Translations under genes and position numbers: made by a program
In this document: positions 21,665 through 31,610 of the stretch, piece after piece
How positions within the stretch are numbered: position 1 is the stretch's first letter
Layout: each line of letters opens with the position of its first letter
Source: Chara braunii
Taxonomy: Eukaryota; Streptophyta; Charophyceae; Charales; Characeae
Assembly: GCA_003427395.1 (NCBI GenBank)
Contig: BFEA01000470.1
Span: forward strand, 163,409 to 205,006
DNA length: 41,598 nt
Reading direction: 5' to 3'
The notes under the pieces: model-generated
Told to the model about the DNA's origin: nothing
Database searches by the model: none
Seen by the model: the letters and a program-made list of their open reading frames with translations, nothing else

Positions 21665-23463
21665 GTCATGCCCACACTAAAGCGTCGAGGTCTTGCCACC
21701 CGTCGTCGGATTCAGTTCCGACCTTCCATGTCTTTGCCCATGCATCTACATACAACTTTCTCAAATCGCACTCCCTTCCGCAAGGTGTCCAGTACTTAAC
21801 GTAGCGATTATCATCATGCTCCATAACGCGTCCGATCCAGAATGTGCATCCCTTTACAACATACTCGTTGGGTGCGTGGAAGACGACAAAGTTATTGATG
21901 TCGACAAACTCATGCGGCTTGAACTCTCATTTCAGAGCATTTCTCTTGTAACCGACAAAGCAAGGTTTCCTCGGCGGCGAGTCGAGAGCATGCGTTGCAA
22001 CTGACGGGAGATCTTGTTTATCAGACACTGGTGCAGGCGAGAGGGCATTTTGAAGGGGCATCATATCGCTCTCCTCTTCCGATATGTTTTCGAATTCCTT
22101 AAGACAGTCGGTCTAATAGCTAAACCATCTATATTTCATCACCCTTCGTTTTCCGTCTCCCATTGGATTTGTAAAATTTTCCCACGATTTATGAAAAACA
22201 CGCACCCCCGTCATTCCGTTGGCGAAATCGCCTGCATGTGAGTTAGGCGACTCACAGAAAGGCTGGAAACCCCATTGAGGCCCCGTCCACCCGTTGTCTA
22301 CATCTCTTTTAAACCAATACATAGGGTCAGTTTCAGACTGAGTCTCTCACTTTTTTTGTGCAGAACTCTTTGTACAGCATCACGGGGTTGTCCCCATCCA
22401 TGTAAAACCGGAAGAGGTGCGGTGTGGCATGCCCCTTGATGTTGTTATAGATGAACGGGTGTATGGCGGTTTTCCAGTCAGCCAGCTCGGTGCAGAAAGT
22501 TTAATCGACGTCCTGTTCGCATGATGCTTTGAGAACATTAAAAAACTCATCCATTGTATAGGCATCGCAACCGCTCAGTTGTTTTCTCGAACAAGCCGAA
22601 CTTCACATCTACGTCCGTGTGCGTATACCCCACTATCATAAACCCCATTCTGATGACCTCGAAGATACGGAATTTGGCAAGCATGGCCATAAACACAAAC
22701 ACTTACTTGTTTTTGTTTTGCACCCCACAGTTATCTGCATGTACCCTCAACTTGGGCAGAAGCGCGCCTTCGCCCGTCTGAACATCTCTCAACACTTTGG
22801 CGATAGACGTGACGACTGAGTTTGATCCGTGCGATAAGTACGGGAACCATGTGTGAACAAAGAGCGATGGTGCCCTACCATGGGCTATTATCCCAGTGAG
22901 GTTCATTTTCATCATCGTGTTATTTGACATTTCTTTGGACAGTCGTCTCCTCAATGCATGGTCATGAAGAGCATCGATTGTTATGTCGTCGAGGTCATTG
23001 CTGTATCTTTTGAACGTATTCCGACCGACGACTAGTATGAGACACCACGTTAGGACACACAGAGTGCAACAGGACTAACGGTTTTACGGTTGGTCTACGC
23101 TCCACTAACGAAATGAAGTTCTGGAGTTTCGCTATCCACCACTTTCGTCTATCTTTCCCTCTTAGAACACGGAAGTCGCGTCTATACTTCACGTCTTGCA
23201 CTTAAGTTTAGAAAGACATCGGTGTGTCTTGCAACACGTTTTCTGGAGAGGACGGCCTCGCATTCGTCCACACTGCATCCACGCTCGAATGTGGAGATGG
23301 ATGTCGAAGCACTTTTTTTTTCTGAGTCTTAATGTGTATTTTTTTTTCCCCTTCTCCACCATATAACATAGACAAGGCATAAATTGTGGTGTCTTCTCTG
23401 ATGGGCAAGTCGATGTCCAACGAATGAGCAACCTCACCCCGCCCCCCAATGTTATCGTCACGT
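21665..23463 (-). pseudogene. Decayed DUF7869-like transposon-associated gene, cut by the LTR element
   Basis: Read on the minus strand, 22954-22556 gives MNLTGIIAHGRAPSLF, then SHGSNSVVTSIAKVL, VHADNCGVQNKNK, a stop, VFMAMLAKFRIFEV and VGYTHTDVD. The order (Hg..., DN...NKN, G-H-T-H-x-D-x-D) is that of DUF7869-type proteins, common in transposon-like genes of plants and other eukaryotes. The downstream part includes MDEFFNVL, YNNIKGHATPHLFRFY, YWFKRDVDNGW, and a C-terminal segment with FWIGRVME and VKYWTPCGRECDLRKLY. Five or so stops and two frame changes break it. The upstream end is interrupted at 23463/23464 by the LTR. The family assignment is from memory of the motif pattern, not a search. 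Confidence 0.55.
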
Positions 23464-24958
23464 TGTCAGGCGGCAGTCTATCTGCCGCGGCACCCGAATA
23501 CCCGAGCTGTTTTTTTTTTGTCAATTTTTTCTTTTGTTTTTGCTTGGGTGATGCCTGGGTATGTATGATCTGCGGGATTGCTGGGAAAGTCCTGGATTTT
23601 CTTAATTTGTGCTAACGTTTGAACAAGCAGGGGCAAAGCGGTCGGCTGAAGAACGCGGGCGGGCCAAGAGCGGACCAAGAATCTGAGATTTTGACACCAC
23701 GCGGGAAGGACAACAAAAGGGGGGACTAGCTTTGGGCCAAAGGAAGAATTCCTCAGAAAACAGGTTATCAAAAACACGTGGGGCTGCAGCTACCAAGTAG
23801 ACCTGAAGGAGTGCAAGGGGGCTATGGGTGACACCAGGCTTGGTGGATTGTCTACAGGAGCAGACCGCCAGAAGAACCAAGGCTCGAAGACCTGGACCGA
23901 TCTAAGGGAGCATTTTGCTCAGTGTGAAGGGGAGGGAATCTAAGAGGTGTTTTCAGTCCATAGGGGCGATGCGAGGAACAGGGAGGGGTAGATATCGGGA
24001 AGCGAAAGGACAGTGGGGACGCATGCTCAACGAAAAGAATGGTGGTCGGGGTGAAAAGAGAATCGACTAAGAGGTGGGGCCGCCTCGGGAATAGACGCAA
24101 GCTGAGATCTCAGAGTCCTCATAACAAGCCACTAATAAGATTCAAAGGTGACTCGGTCTGAACAGGGAGGAAGCTGGAATCGAAAAAATTATGACTACCT
24201 GAAAAAGGGATATTATGGGCCGACAGGCCACTGATCGAGCTGGGAAGCATGATCGGCGCGTGGATTTTGAGAATGGGAGAAGAGGAAGGTGAGCGGGCAG
24301 AAAACTCGTTTCTCACCAATCCTGGGAAGGGCTCAGAGGAGTAAAGCGATTGAGGGAAAATTGACGCCGACTATCAAAGAAGATGAGGGAGGCTGATCGG
24401 GAGGAGGCTAGGACAGAGCGGGTGAATTGGATATGACGGCAAAGGAGAGGTGGTGAGGGATCGGCAGAAAAAGCAACGCAAGAATCGATCCGGTTGGAAA
24501 GAGGGGGAAAGGGAGAGAGGCGTCCACATGGACGGAGCCTTCCCAGATCTTCTTGATAACTGCCTCGTTCTTGAAGCACGCGCACTTTAAACTTGCTTGA
24601 AAACCGTCGAAGAAGCCGTAGAGCGGGAAGCAACGAGCAGAAGGCCGCCGGGGAAAGACCACCTTGCGAAAAGCCATGCTAGTGAGATACCTAGGTTGAA
24701 GATTGGGCGGGGACACGGGAGAAAGAGGTGGCTTCGCGCTCAAACATTGCGCAATCCAGCAGAGGCCAGAAAGNAGAGGATCGTATTGGAGGAGAGAGAA
24801 AAGGTCAGGATCAAGNAGTAAGGAAGGAAGGGATCAGAGGTTGAAGCGGGGAAAGAAATTTTAGCCCAAATTTCAAAATTTGGCGCCCACAGGAAACGGG
24901 CTGAGGCAAAGGGAACAGCGCAAAGGAGAACGGGGCGAGAGCGCTCTGAGAGAGAGAG

Positions 24959-25675
24959 NNNNNNNNNNNNNNNNNNNNNNNNNNNNNNNNNNNNNNNNNN
25001 NNNNNNNNNNNNNNNNNNNNNNNNNNNNNNNNNNNNNNNNNNNNNNNNNNNNNNNNNNNNNNNNNNNNNNNNNNNNNNNNNNNNNNNNNNNNNNNNNNNN
25101 NNNNNNNNNNNNNNNNNNNNNNNNNNNNNNNNNNNNNNNNNNNNNNNNNNNNNNNNNNNNNNNNNNNNNNNNNNNNNNNNNNNNNNNNNNNNNNNNNNNN
25201 NNNNNNNNNNNNNNNNNNNNNNNNNNNNNNNNNNNNNNNNNNNNNNNNNNNNNNNNNNNNNNNNNNNNNNNNNNNNNNNNNNNNNNNNNNNNNNNNNNNN
25301 NNNNNNNNNNNNNNNNNNNNNNNNNNNNNNNNNNNNNNNNNNNNNNNNNNNNNNNNNNNNNNNNNNNNNNNNNNNNNNNNNNNNNNNNNNNNNNNNNNNN
25401 NNNNNNNNNNNNNNNNNNNNNNNNNNNNNNNNNNNNNNNNNNNNNNNNNNNNNNNNNNNNNNNNNNNNNNNNNNNNNNNNNNNNNNNNNNNNNNNNNNNN
25501 NNNNNNNNNNNNNNNNNNNNNNNNNNNNNNNNNNNNNNNNNNNNNNNNNNNNNNNNNNNNNNNNNNNNNNNNNNNNNNNNNNNNNNNNNNNNNNNNNNNN
25601 NNNNNNNNNNNNNNNNNNNNNNNNNNNNNNNNNNNNNNNNNNNNNNNNNNNNNNNNNNNNNNNNNNNNNNNNNNN
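24959..25675. other. Assembly gap (717 N)
   Basis: An unresolved run of N directly after a (GA)n stretch inside the 5' LTR. ORFs spanning it are meaningless. Its true length may differ from the number of N. Confidence 0.99.
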
Positions 25676-26043
25676 GTGGAGAGAAGAACGAGGAAAGGGA
25701 GAGTGAGCGGTGTAAAAGGATAGCCATTGTGAGAAAGGGGGGAGGCCGGTTGGAGCCATAGCAGAAGGGGGATGTGCTCGACGCGGTGTGCTGCTTATCA
25801 CGGGCCATGCGCTCATCCAAACTCGAAACCAGCCTTGTCCTCGGCTACTCGACAGCTAGCCGGCACTCGCCATTGGGCTTTTCTGAAGACGATATACTCG
25901 TGGCGCACCGGCGAAAACTCGTTGTCTACTCTCCGCTCGCGATTCCAGTACTCAGTTCGCTAACGGACGGATTTTTCGTTCGCTCGGTCTGTCTCGGTTG
26001 AGCTCGAGCTACAGTACCGGGAGGGAGAAGGAGAGGGAGAGTG

Positions 26044-26410
26044 TTGAGTTTCGTCCTTTCGGTCGGCGGTCTGTATGCTGACCCTGGAAAAGATAGTCTG
26101 TGATCGTTTGTGCGCATCAGTTACGGTGAGACGAGGGTTAAGGGTTCAGTCGGCGGGTTGTGTGCCGCACCTGTAAAAGATATCTGTGTTCGTTTGTGCG
26201 CATCGGTTAACTAGAGTCGAGAGTTAAGAGTTCAGTTTTGTCCTTTCGTTCGGCTGACTGAGTGCCACCCCTGTGAAAGATGTCTGTGTTCGTTTGTGCG
26301 CATCAGTTACCGAGAGTCGAGAGTTAAGAGTTCAGTTTCGTCCTTTCGGTCGGCTGCCTCTTCGCCGCTACTGAAGAAGAGGTCAGGGTTCTCTTCGGCG
26401 CATTACTTAC
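26044..26410 (+). repeat. 100-bp tandem repeat array in the 5' LTR
   Basis: Four degenerate units begin at about 26044, 26145, 26231 and 26331. Shared blocks are TTCAGTTTCGTCCTTTCGGT, a CCTGTGAAAGAT-like block, GTTCGTTTGTGCGCATCAGT and GAGTCGAGAGTTAAGA. The second unit lacks 14 bases, which explains its 86-bp spacing. The fourth is more diverged. A (GA)n run follows (about 26409-26444). Sub-repeats in LTR U3 regions can carry promoter elements, but I see no clear TATA box. Confidence 0.8.
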
Positions 26411-27136
26411 CCCGAGAGAGAGAGGGGGAGAGAGAGAGAGAGAGGGGCAGCTTGAAGAGGGGACGAGGCGGGTGAGGGAACCGTGGAAAAGTCACTTTAA
26501 CGAAGTAGCGATCTCGCTGGGTAACGTCGGGTGGGACTCGGGGCCATAGCTCGGGCCAGCCCTGTGCCTTCGAGCTCCGGACTGGATGTTCCGAAAAGTT
26601 TTCTTTGAAAAGAGCCTCGTGTGATCGCTTGTTGGGATTCGGTTCTCGGCTGTGTGAAGTCGGGTCGGCTGTCTATGCATTGACTTCTACTTACTAGTGC
26701 TTGACTGGGGTCGGTTTTCCGTTGTGAGTCGTCGGGTAAGCTTTTCTACGCCTAACACTCAGCTGGCGACTACCGGGCGATGCTGGGATCGGCCTCTCCA
26801 TTTGAACCTCGGATCGCCGTCTGGCGCAACCCAGGGGCGCTCGCGCCCTTTCTAAAACTCGGTCCTTAGGCGTCCCACGCTCGAGCTCGTTCCATGTTGC
26901 CCCCGCTCTGAGTTCGAGTGGAGCTCCAAGAAGGGAAGATCGAACCCGGCGTTCTTCGCCCCTGGGAAAGCGGTCGGGAAGGGGGAAGGAGGGGGTACTC
27001 AGAGACAGCCAGGACGAGGGGGAGGTGCCACCGGCGAGCTGTACCAAGCCCGGCGCGTGGTGCCTGCAGAGTCGAGGGCCGTGCTCGCCCGACTTTTTGT
27101 AATAGAGAACTAAAAGAAACGGGTCCCCCGACAAAG

Positions 27137-27153
27137 TGGCGCCGGGATGAGCG
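27137..27153 (+). other. Candidate primer binding site
   Basis: TGGCGCCGGGATGAGCG begins three bases after the proposed LTR end. Its first eight bases match the complement of the 3' end of tRNA-Asp type primers (TGGCGCCG), used by several plant gypsy elements. The rest does not match well, so the tRNA identity is uncertain. Confidence 0.45.
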
Positions 27154-27681
27154 TTTCTCCCGAGGCCGCGGCCGGCTCAAAGGACTCGGTGTAAGGGGAG
27201 GACCAGCGTGACAGGCAGCGGTAGGGAGAGTTTGGGGTATTCTGCAATTTTTCGACGACGAGTCCTTCAGCACGAGGCGTCAAGACAGTCTTCGTCGGCA
27301 TATCTGATTTCTGCTTTTTCTACACGGTGAACGCAGTTCTTCTCAAGCGGCATCGGCAAGGGTTTTATTGGGGGCTTGTTGTTGGGTTTTGGGTGCGGGG
27401 GACTTGGGGTGTTGGGCTTGTCTCCTTGGCTTTTTTTTTTTTTTTTTTCCAGGTCCGTTCCGGCCCGCTTGCAATCTCGGCTCCCGCTCCCAGCCTTCGA
27501 AGGGTAAACAGGTCAGTTCTTTTTTTGTGTGCTTGATTTTCGCAAGTGTTTATTTATAAAATTTTAAAAACTAAGGGGGTGCACAATTTGCTTGAGAGGG
27601 CTGAATGAGGGTGAAGAACAATGAAAGGGCAGAAAGAATAACAGTCCGGGAGAATAGTGTGAGGGGGTCTGCTCGAGGGGA

Positions 27682-27713
<32 letters not shown>

Positions 27714-27794
27714 GGGAGAGGGGGCCGAGAGGGTCCAGGGGCGCTGTCTATTTGGGACCCAAGGGGGTCGCCAAGTATTCTTGATCCGCACGGG

Positions 27795-28154
27795 TTGTGG
27801 AAGGCACCTACCCGGGGGCAAGGTCCCCCACGAGAGAGGGTGTCTAGAGAGGGGTTAGGGGCTTCGGTTATCGACCCGCGAGGACTGACGACAGTTCCAA
27901 CTCCCGCAAGGGAGCGGGACTCTCAAACAGGACCGGTTCGGGACTTGGGGGAGAGGAGAGTGGTGTTACGGGTACCGGGGCGAGGGGGAGAGAGAGACAC
28001 ACCTACCCTTCTTAGCGAGGGCGTTAGAGAAGAAGGGGGTACTTGGGGGCCCTTGGACGAGGGATCGGAGGCCGAATCCTGGGTGGACCGGTGTCTAGCC
28101 GATTTCTCGGACTCGGATCTGGGGGACTATTGGGATTATGATATCGAATATTGA
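27795..28154 (+). other. Open frame without ATG in the leader, acidic C-terminus
   Basis: An open frame (open from about 27661) with no ATG, ending at TGA 28152-28154. The product is Arg/Gly-rich with an acidic end (DRCLADFSDSDLGDYWDYD). It could be a real exon joined by splicing from upstream, or chance. It lies directly before the intron-like segment at 28164-28251. In another frame, ATG 28138 would splice into the next open segment (S-D-S-K-R-K-K-R-Q-R). No family recognised. Confidence 0.3.
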
Positions 28155-28163
28155 AGACTCAAG

Positions 28164-28251
28164 GTATGTATGATTATCAACCAAACCTGAGAGCCTCTTC
28201 CTAAAGCTCCGCTCTTCCCACGCAATTTTTTATGACTTCCCGATTTTTCAG
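28164..28251 (+). other. Possible spliceosomal intron (88 nt)
   Basis: Donor AAG|GTATGT and acceptor TTTTTCAG|TG with a pyrimidine-rich tract before it; length 88 nt is plausible. Spliced in the frame of ATG 28138, it would join to a lysine/arginine-rich open segment ending at TAG 28370-28372. This is a sequence-pattern prediction with no transcript evidence. Confidence 0.4.
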
Positions 28252-28372
28252 TGATTCCAAGAGAAAAAAGAGGCAGCGGGAGGCGGAAAAGGAAGAAGGG
28301 AACGAAGTGCGAAGAGTTCACGATGAGGAGAATGGGGAGGGAGTAGATAGGCTAGTGATTTCTTATAAATAG
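28232..28372 (+). CDS. Small basic ORF or exon with NLS-like motif
   Basis: Read from ATG 28232 it gives 46 residues including DSKRKKRQREAEKEEG, a cluster typical of nuclear localisation signals, and ends at TAG 28370-28372. If the intron at 28164-28251 is real, the same frame is the second exon of a protein starting at ATG 28138. It precedes the pre-gag ORF array. Function unknown, and it may not be expressed. Confidence 0.35.
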   Translation: MTSRFFSDSKRKKRQREAEKEEGNEVRRVHDEENGEGVDRLVISYK

Positions 28373-28754
28373 GTGGATCTTGTCCTGGGACCCGGGTAAT
28401 TCCACGCTTGAGGTGGGCCGAGTAGAGGCGTGGTACCGGATAGGCTAACTTAGGACTAGAGGTCGGTTCAGTGGGGGACATAGGACCCGGGTGTGACTTC
28501 GGTCCGACTCCGGGGAGGGGGTTGCCACCCTTCCTCGGGGATAACCTGTGTCCGCGGCTAGTCTCTAGGCCGGAAGTGGGGAGGAATCTCTCAGCGGGGG
28601 AAGACAGGAAGGTAGCCGAGTGAGACGGCGTTCCTTCTCTGGTCCATTTGATCCTTCTGAGCTCACAGGCTTCTTCTCCCTGCGGGATAGAGGTGGTCTT
28701 TCGAGTGGCCAAAAGGAAATAGGGACTTCGGGAATTTTCCTTTGATTATATTGC

Positions 28755-29114
28755 ATGAGCTTAGAAGCCATTCCGGAGTGGATTAGCGTGTGTACGCACG
28801 AAAGTGTTGACGTGTGGTGTTACTCTTTTCGGCCATGGACAGGTGACTTTGATGTGGGTGTCTATGTAGAGGAGGGACAAAATCAAGTAGAGGACTTCCT
28901 TCGTGGGTGGGAAGAGGCGATAGGCCACTCCCGCGGTTCGCGGGAGGAATTGAGGGGTTATGGGTACAAGTACTTTTACTCTCTAGGATACCGAACCTAC
29001 CCCAGAGGTGGTCGCCCGGCGCCGGTAATTCCGGACGCTTATCTCGATGGGTCGGATGAATGGAAAGTGCTAGTAGGGATTGTGGAGAGAGTGGTGAGAG
29101 CGGCGAATCCATGA
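28755..29114 (+). CDS. Pre-gag ORF A, unknown protein (119 aa), intact
   Basis: The first of the array and one of two unbroken members. Features visible in the 119 residues: VDVWCYSF, WTGDFDV, VYVEEG, WEEAIGH, YFYSLGYRTY, RGGRP, IPDAY, LDGSDEW. All recur in ORF B, so they are under shared ancestry and probably functional constraint. It is rich in aromatic and acidic residues, with no signal peptide or membrane segment. The start at 28755 gives the same MSL beginning as ORF B. The stop TGA (29112-29114) overlaps the ATG of ORF B as ATGA. I recognise no family. Confidence 0.65.
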   Translation: MSLEAIPEWISVCTHESVDVWCYSFRPWTGDFDVGVYVEEGQNQVEDFLRGWEEAIGHSRGSREELRGYGYKYFYSLGYRTYPRGGRPAPVIPDAYLDGSDEWKVLVGIVERVVRAANP

Positions 29115-29476
29115 GCTTGAGGCCTTTGGAGTTTGAACCTGCAGGAATTAGTGTAGGTGATCGAGGCGGGGNAAACGTGTGGTGCTATACCTTCTACTAG
29201 TGGACCGGCCACTTCGATGTAGCCTTGTACGTGGAAGAGGGTGTTGATAGAGAGGCAGGGTATTTGGATAGTTGGGAGGAAGCGGTCGGTCACGCACAGC
29301 TCGAGAGACAGTTGCTGGGGGCTTACGAGATTAACTACTTCTACTCGTTGGGGTGTAGGACGTATTCACGAGGGGGTAGGCCTGTTCCCACTATTCCGGA
29401 CGCCTTCCTNGACGGGTCNGACGAGTGGAGAGNGCTAGTTCAANTCATAGAGGAGATAGTCCAAGGGGATGGTTAG
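29111..29476 (+). pseudogene. Pre-gag ORF B, paralogue of ORF A, one stop
   Basis: Starts ATGAGCTTG at 29111, overlapping the ORF A stop by four bases, and aligns with ORF A along its whole length: VWCYTF, WTGHFDV, YVEEG, WEEAVGH, YFYSLGCRTYSRGGRP, IPDAF, DEW. A TAG at 29198-29200, just before WTGHFDV, breaks it. Several N bases (29172, 29410, 29419, 29433, 29444) reflect poor base calls, so the stop itself might deserve resequencing. ORF C begins within its last codons (ATG 29469). It looks like a tandem duplicate of A. Confidence 0.7.
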
Positions 29477-30212
29477 GATCATAGAGGGTACTGAGGAAGA
29501 AGGGGTTCGGATAGAGAAAGCAGATTTAAGCAAAGACAGGGAGTACTTTAGCGTTCCTTTAGACCATCGCATCGAGAGGTATCTAGTCAGCCGTGAGAAG
29601 GGGTTAGAGCTAGAACAAGGGGTTTTTCTTTGGGCTCGTTTCGCGGTAGGGACCTGGGAAGGGGATAGGTGGTCCCGGAATAGGACCCAGAACGGAAAGA
29701 GACCCCGACGAACGATGATCCGTGCGGAAGGGACTGTCTATTTGAGTAAGGAGGCCTAGGTCGATTACGTCAGTCACTTGGTCCTGAGTTGGTACCGCGC
29801 GGATCATTGGGAGGCACGAGCGGGTTCTATTTTGAGGCGGATTTTTTAGGCGGAACCCCTTAGACAGTGCCCTCCCGTTGAGGTAAGGGTGACCTGCGCG
29901 CGAGACAAGGAGTACCCCCGCGCCACAGGGTGAATCAGAGCCATATTCCCGTCGTTCGTTTTTAGAAGGGTGAGCGGGAAGGAGGAGCGATACGAGAGGA
30001 TTGTGCGGTCCGTAGTGTGAGAGAGGGGGTAGCAGCTCTCCGTTAGGTCGCTCCATTTGTACTACACCTATTGTGTGGATAACCCTGTACCTTACGGGAT
30101 CAATGCCTGTAGGATTCGCGCGGGGATCTTTAGGGAATCAACTCGGGATCGCGAGGGCAGGCGAGATTACGGTTACCAAAGGGTCTTCGGGGTGCCTCAG
30201 CGAGTGTTTTAA
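29469..30212 (+). pseudogene. Pre-gag ORF C, paralogue of D and E, five internal stops
   Basis: ATG 29469 overlaps the end of ORF B by eight bases. The frame runs to TAA 30210-30212 with internal stops at 29757, 29847, 29931, 30018 and 30030. The product shows the D/E pattern: MVR start, an EQGVFLWARFAVG-like strand, RAEGTVYLSKEA, a helical stretch, and near the C-terminus YYTYCVDNPVPYG, equivalent to LYTRCVDAGVP in E. The stop at 29757 falls where D and E have Trp, consistent with TGG to TAG. Unknown function. Confidence 0.6.
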
Positions 30213-30216
30213 ATGA

Positions 30217-30881
30217 ATGGTGTTCCACGACAGGGGACAGGGACGGTTTGTCGAGTCCCCCTTGGAAGGCAGTGAGACTCTTAGATTAATCCCCAGCAAT
30301 AGAAAGGTCCCCGATTGGGAAAGGGTAGAGGGAGGCAAGGCCACCGTGAGCGGGGATTTCGTGTGGGTAGAGTCCGAGGAAATTGAGGATCAAGGGGTTG
30401 AGAGGTGTCTCAGGGTGACCGCGGTTATCTTTGTGGCCCCCGAGGCTTGGGCGAAGATCATAGTGCCCCTGGTCCTGGGACAAGGGGGTGGGCTAGATAG
30501 GTTGTTGAGAGAAGCGAGGGAAGTAAGAGGGGAATGGGTAAGTAGGGTCCGAGAGAGATTTGCCTTTACGGCTATCGAGAGGGAGAGGTTCGCCGGAGAG
30601 AAGAGCTTTCAAAGGCGTGCTATCCGTTAACTGAGAAGGTGTCGTCTTTCCTGTTCCAAGGGACTGACGAAGGAAAGATAGTAAGGCTTCTAGAGAGGGG
30701 GAGGAGTCTGGGATTATCCTTCGGGGCCCTGTGGATGCTGTATACGCACTGCATCGATTGGGGTGTCCCTCCACGCAGGAAGCTTTGGGGCGTTTTTAGG
30801 AGGTTGGGATCTCTAGAAAAACCATTCACTCTCTCACCAGAAAAATATCATTAGTGGGTTTTCGAAACAGCATATAGGTAG
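30217..30881 (+). pseudogene. Pre-gag ORF D, paralogue of E, frameshifted
   Basis: ATG 30217 lies just after the ORF C stop. Residues 1-136 align with ORF E: GDFVWVESEEI, RVTAVIFVAPEAW, IIVPLVLGQG. The frame shifts near 30600-30625; the other frame then gives PLTEKVSSFLFQGTDE and LWMLYTHCIDWGVPPR, matching the end of E. A TAG at 30852-30854 may be a late mutation, because the same frame reads on to TAG 30879-30881, directly before the ATG of E. Complete length would be about 220 residues. No family recognised. Confidence 0.6.
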
Positions 30882-31610
30882 ATGGTGAGATTCGTACTCA
30901 ATGAGAACGGAGCGGTAGAGTCGATAGAGGCTAGTGACACAGGTAAGGTCTTGATTCCGGGAGACCCTCAAGTAACCCCTTATTGGATGAGCGTTGAAAA
31001 AGGGGAATTGATCAAAGAAGGGGCCTACGTGTGGGTTCGAGCTCGAAGGCTCACTTGGAAGGAAGGTGTGGAAAGGGGAGGCTCACCCGACCTCGGTCAC
31101 TTCCTGGAGATTCAGGCTACCATTTTTTTCAACGAAGAGGTGTGGACTGACGTCTGGAGAGGCCTGGTAACCGGGCAACTAACGCATTTTGAATACCGAG
31201 AATCCGCGAGGCTATTGGCAAACAACCTAGTGTTAGCTAATTACGAGGAAGGAACTTTCGAGTCGTGGTCATTAGTGTCATTCGCCGAGCCTGGAGAGGT
31301 CCCCCGCGCGTTCGGGGTCCTCCACGCTAACCTACCCCAGTTCGTGGCCAGTTCGTTCCTAAGAGACCCGGAGGAGAGGGTAGTAGCAGTGCTTAGAGCG
31401 GCCCGAGAATCCGGGGTGCGGGCTAGGGGTTTGTTCTGGCTTTATACTCGGTGCGTGGATGCGGGAGTTCCCCTAGGGAGTTAGTTGTCCACCATATTCG
31501 GGAGGTTAAAAGAGTTTGAGGGACTCCGATCCCTCGTCGCGGACGTTCCGTACGCCCGCCTCTTCGGAGAAGAGCAGGTGTCTAACCGGCGGGGTTTCGA
31601 GGGCCGATGA
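30882..31610 (+). pseudogene. Pre-gag ORF E, best-preserved member of the C/D/E group
   Basis: A 200-residue uninterrupted frame from ATG 30882 to TAG 31482-31484, then open again in frame to TGA 31608-31610, which overlaps the next ATG as ATGA. Motifs: MVRFVLNENG, KEGAYVWVRARRL, LEIQATIFFNEEVWTDVW, LVTGQL, SSFLRDPEERVVAVLRAA, LFWLYTRCVDAGVPLG. The pattern of short strands followed by a helical end with Y-T-x-C-[VI]-D-x-x-V-P is shared by C and D. The total length of about 242 residues agrees with C. Function unknown. Confidence 0.65.

Larger units (their letters stand above)
23464..27133 (+). repeat. 5' LTR (right boundary inferred)
   Basis: The start is firm: 23464-24068 aligns with 40998-41598. 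The end is inferred from CCCCGACA at 27126-27133, which mirrors the TGTC start (TGTC...GACA), followed after three bases by TGGCGCCG, a primer-binding-site-like sequence. At about 3.67 kb it is very long for an LTR. It contains an assembly gap and a 100-bp tandem repeat array. No ORF within it looks real. The end could not be checked against the 3' LTR, which is truncated by the window. Confidence 0.65.
27154..28754 (+). other. Leader region of the LTR element with intron-like signals
   Basis: Region between the candidate primer site and the first pre-gag ORF. A long T run ending in CAG (27431-27452) looks like a 3' splice acceptor. A GTATGT donor at 28164 and a pyrimidine-rich TTTTTCAG acceptor ending at 28251 would define an 88-nt intron. 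27600-27794 has a (GA)n stretch and no ORF with ATG. The final part, 28373-28754, holds nothing I can name. Confidence 0.45.

Noticed and set aside
24740-25820. Long ORFs of about 300 codons on both strands
   Set aside because: They consist almost entirely of the N gap.
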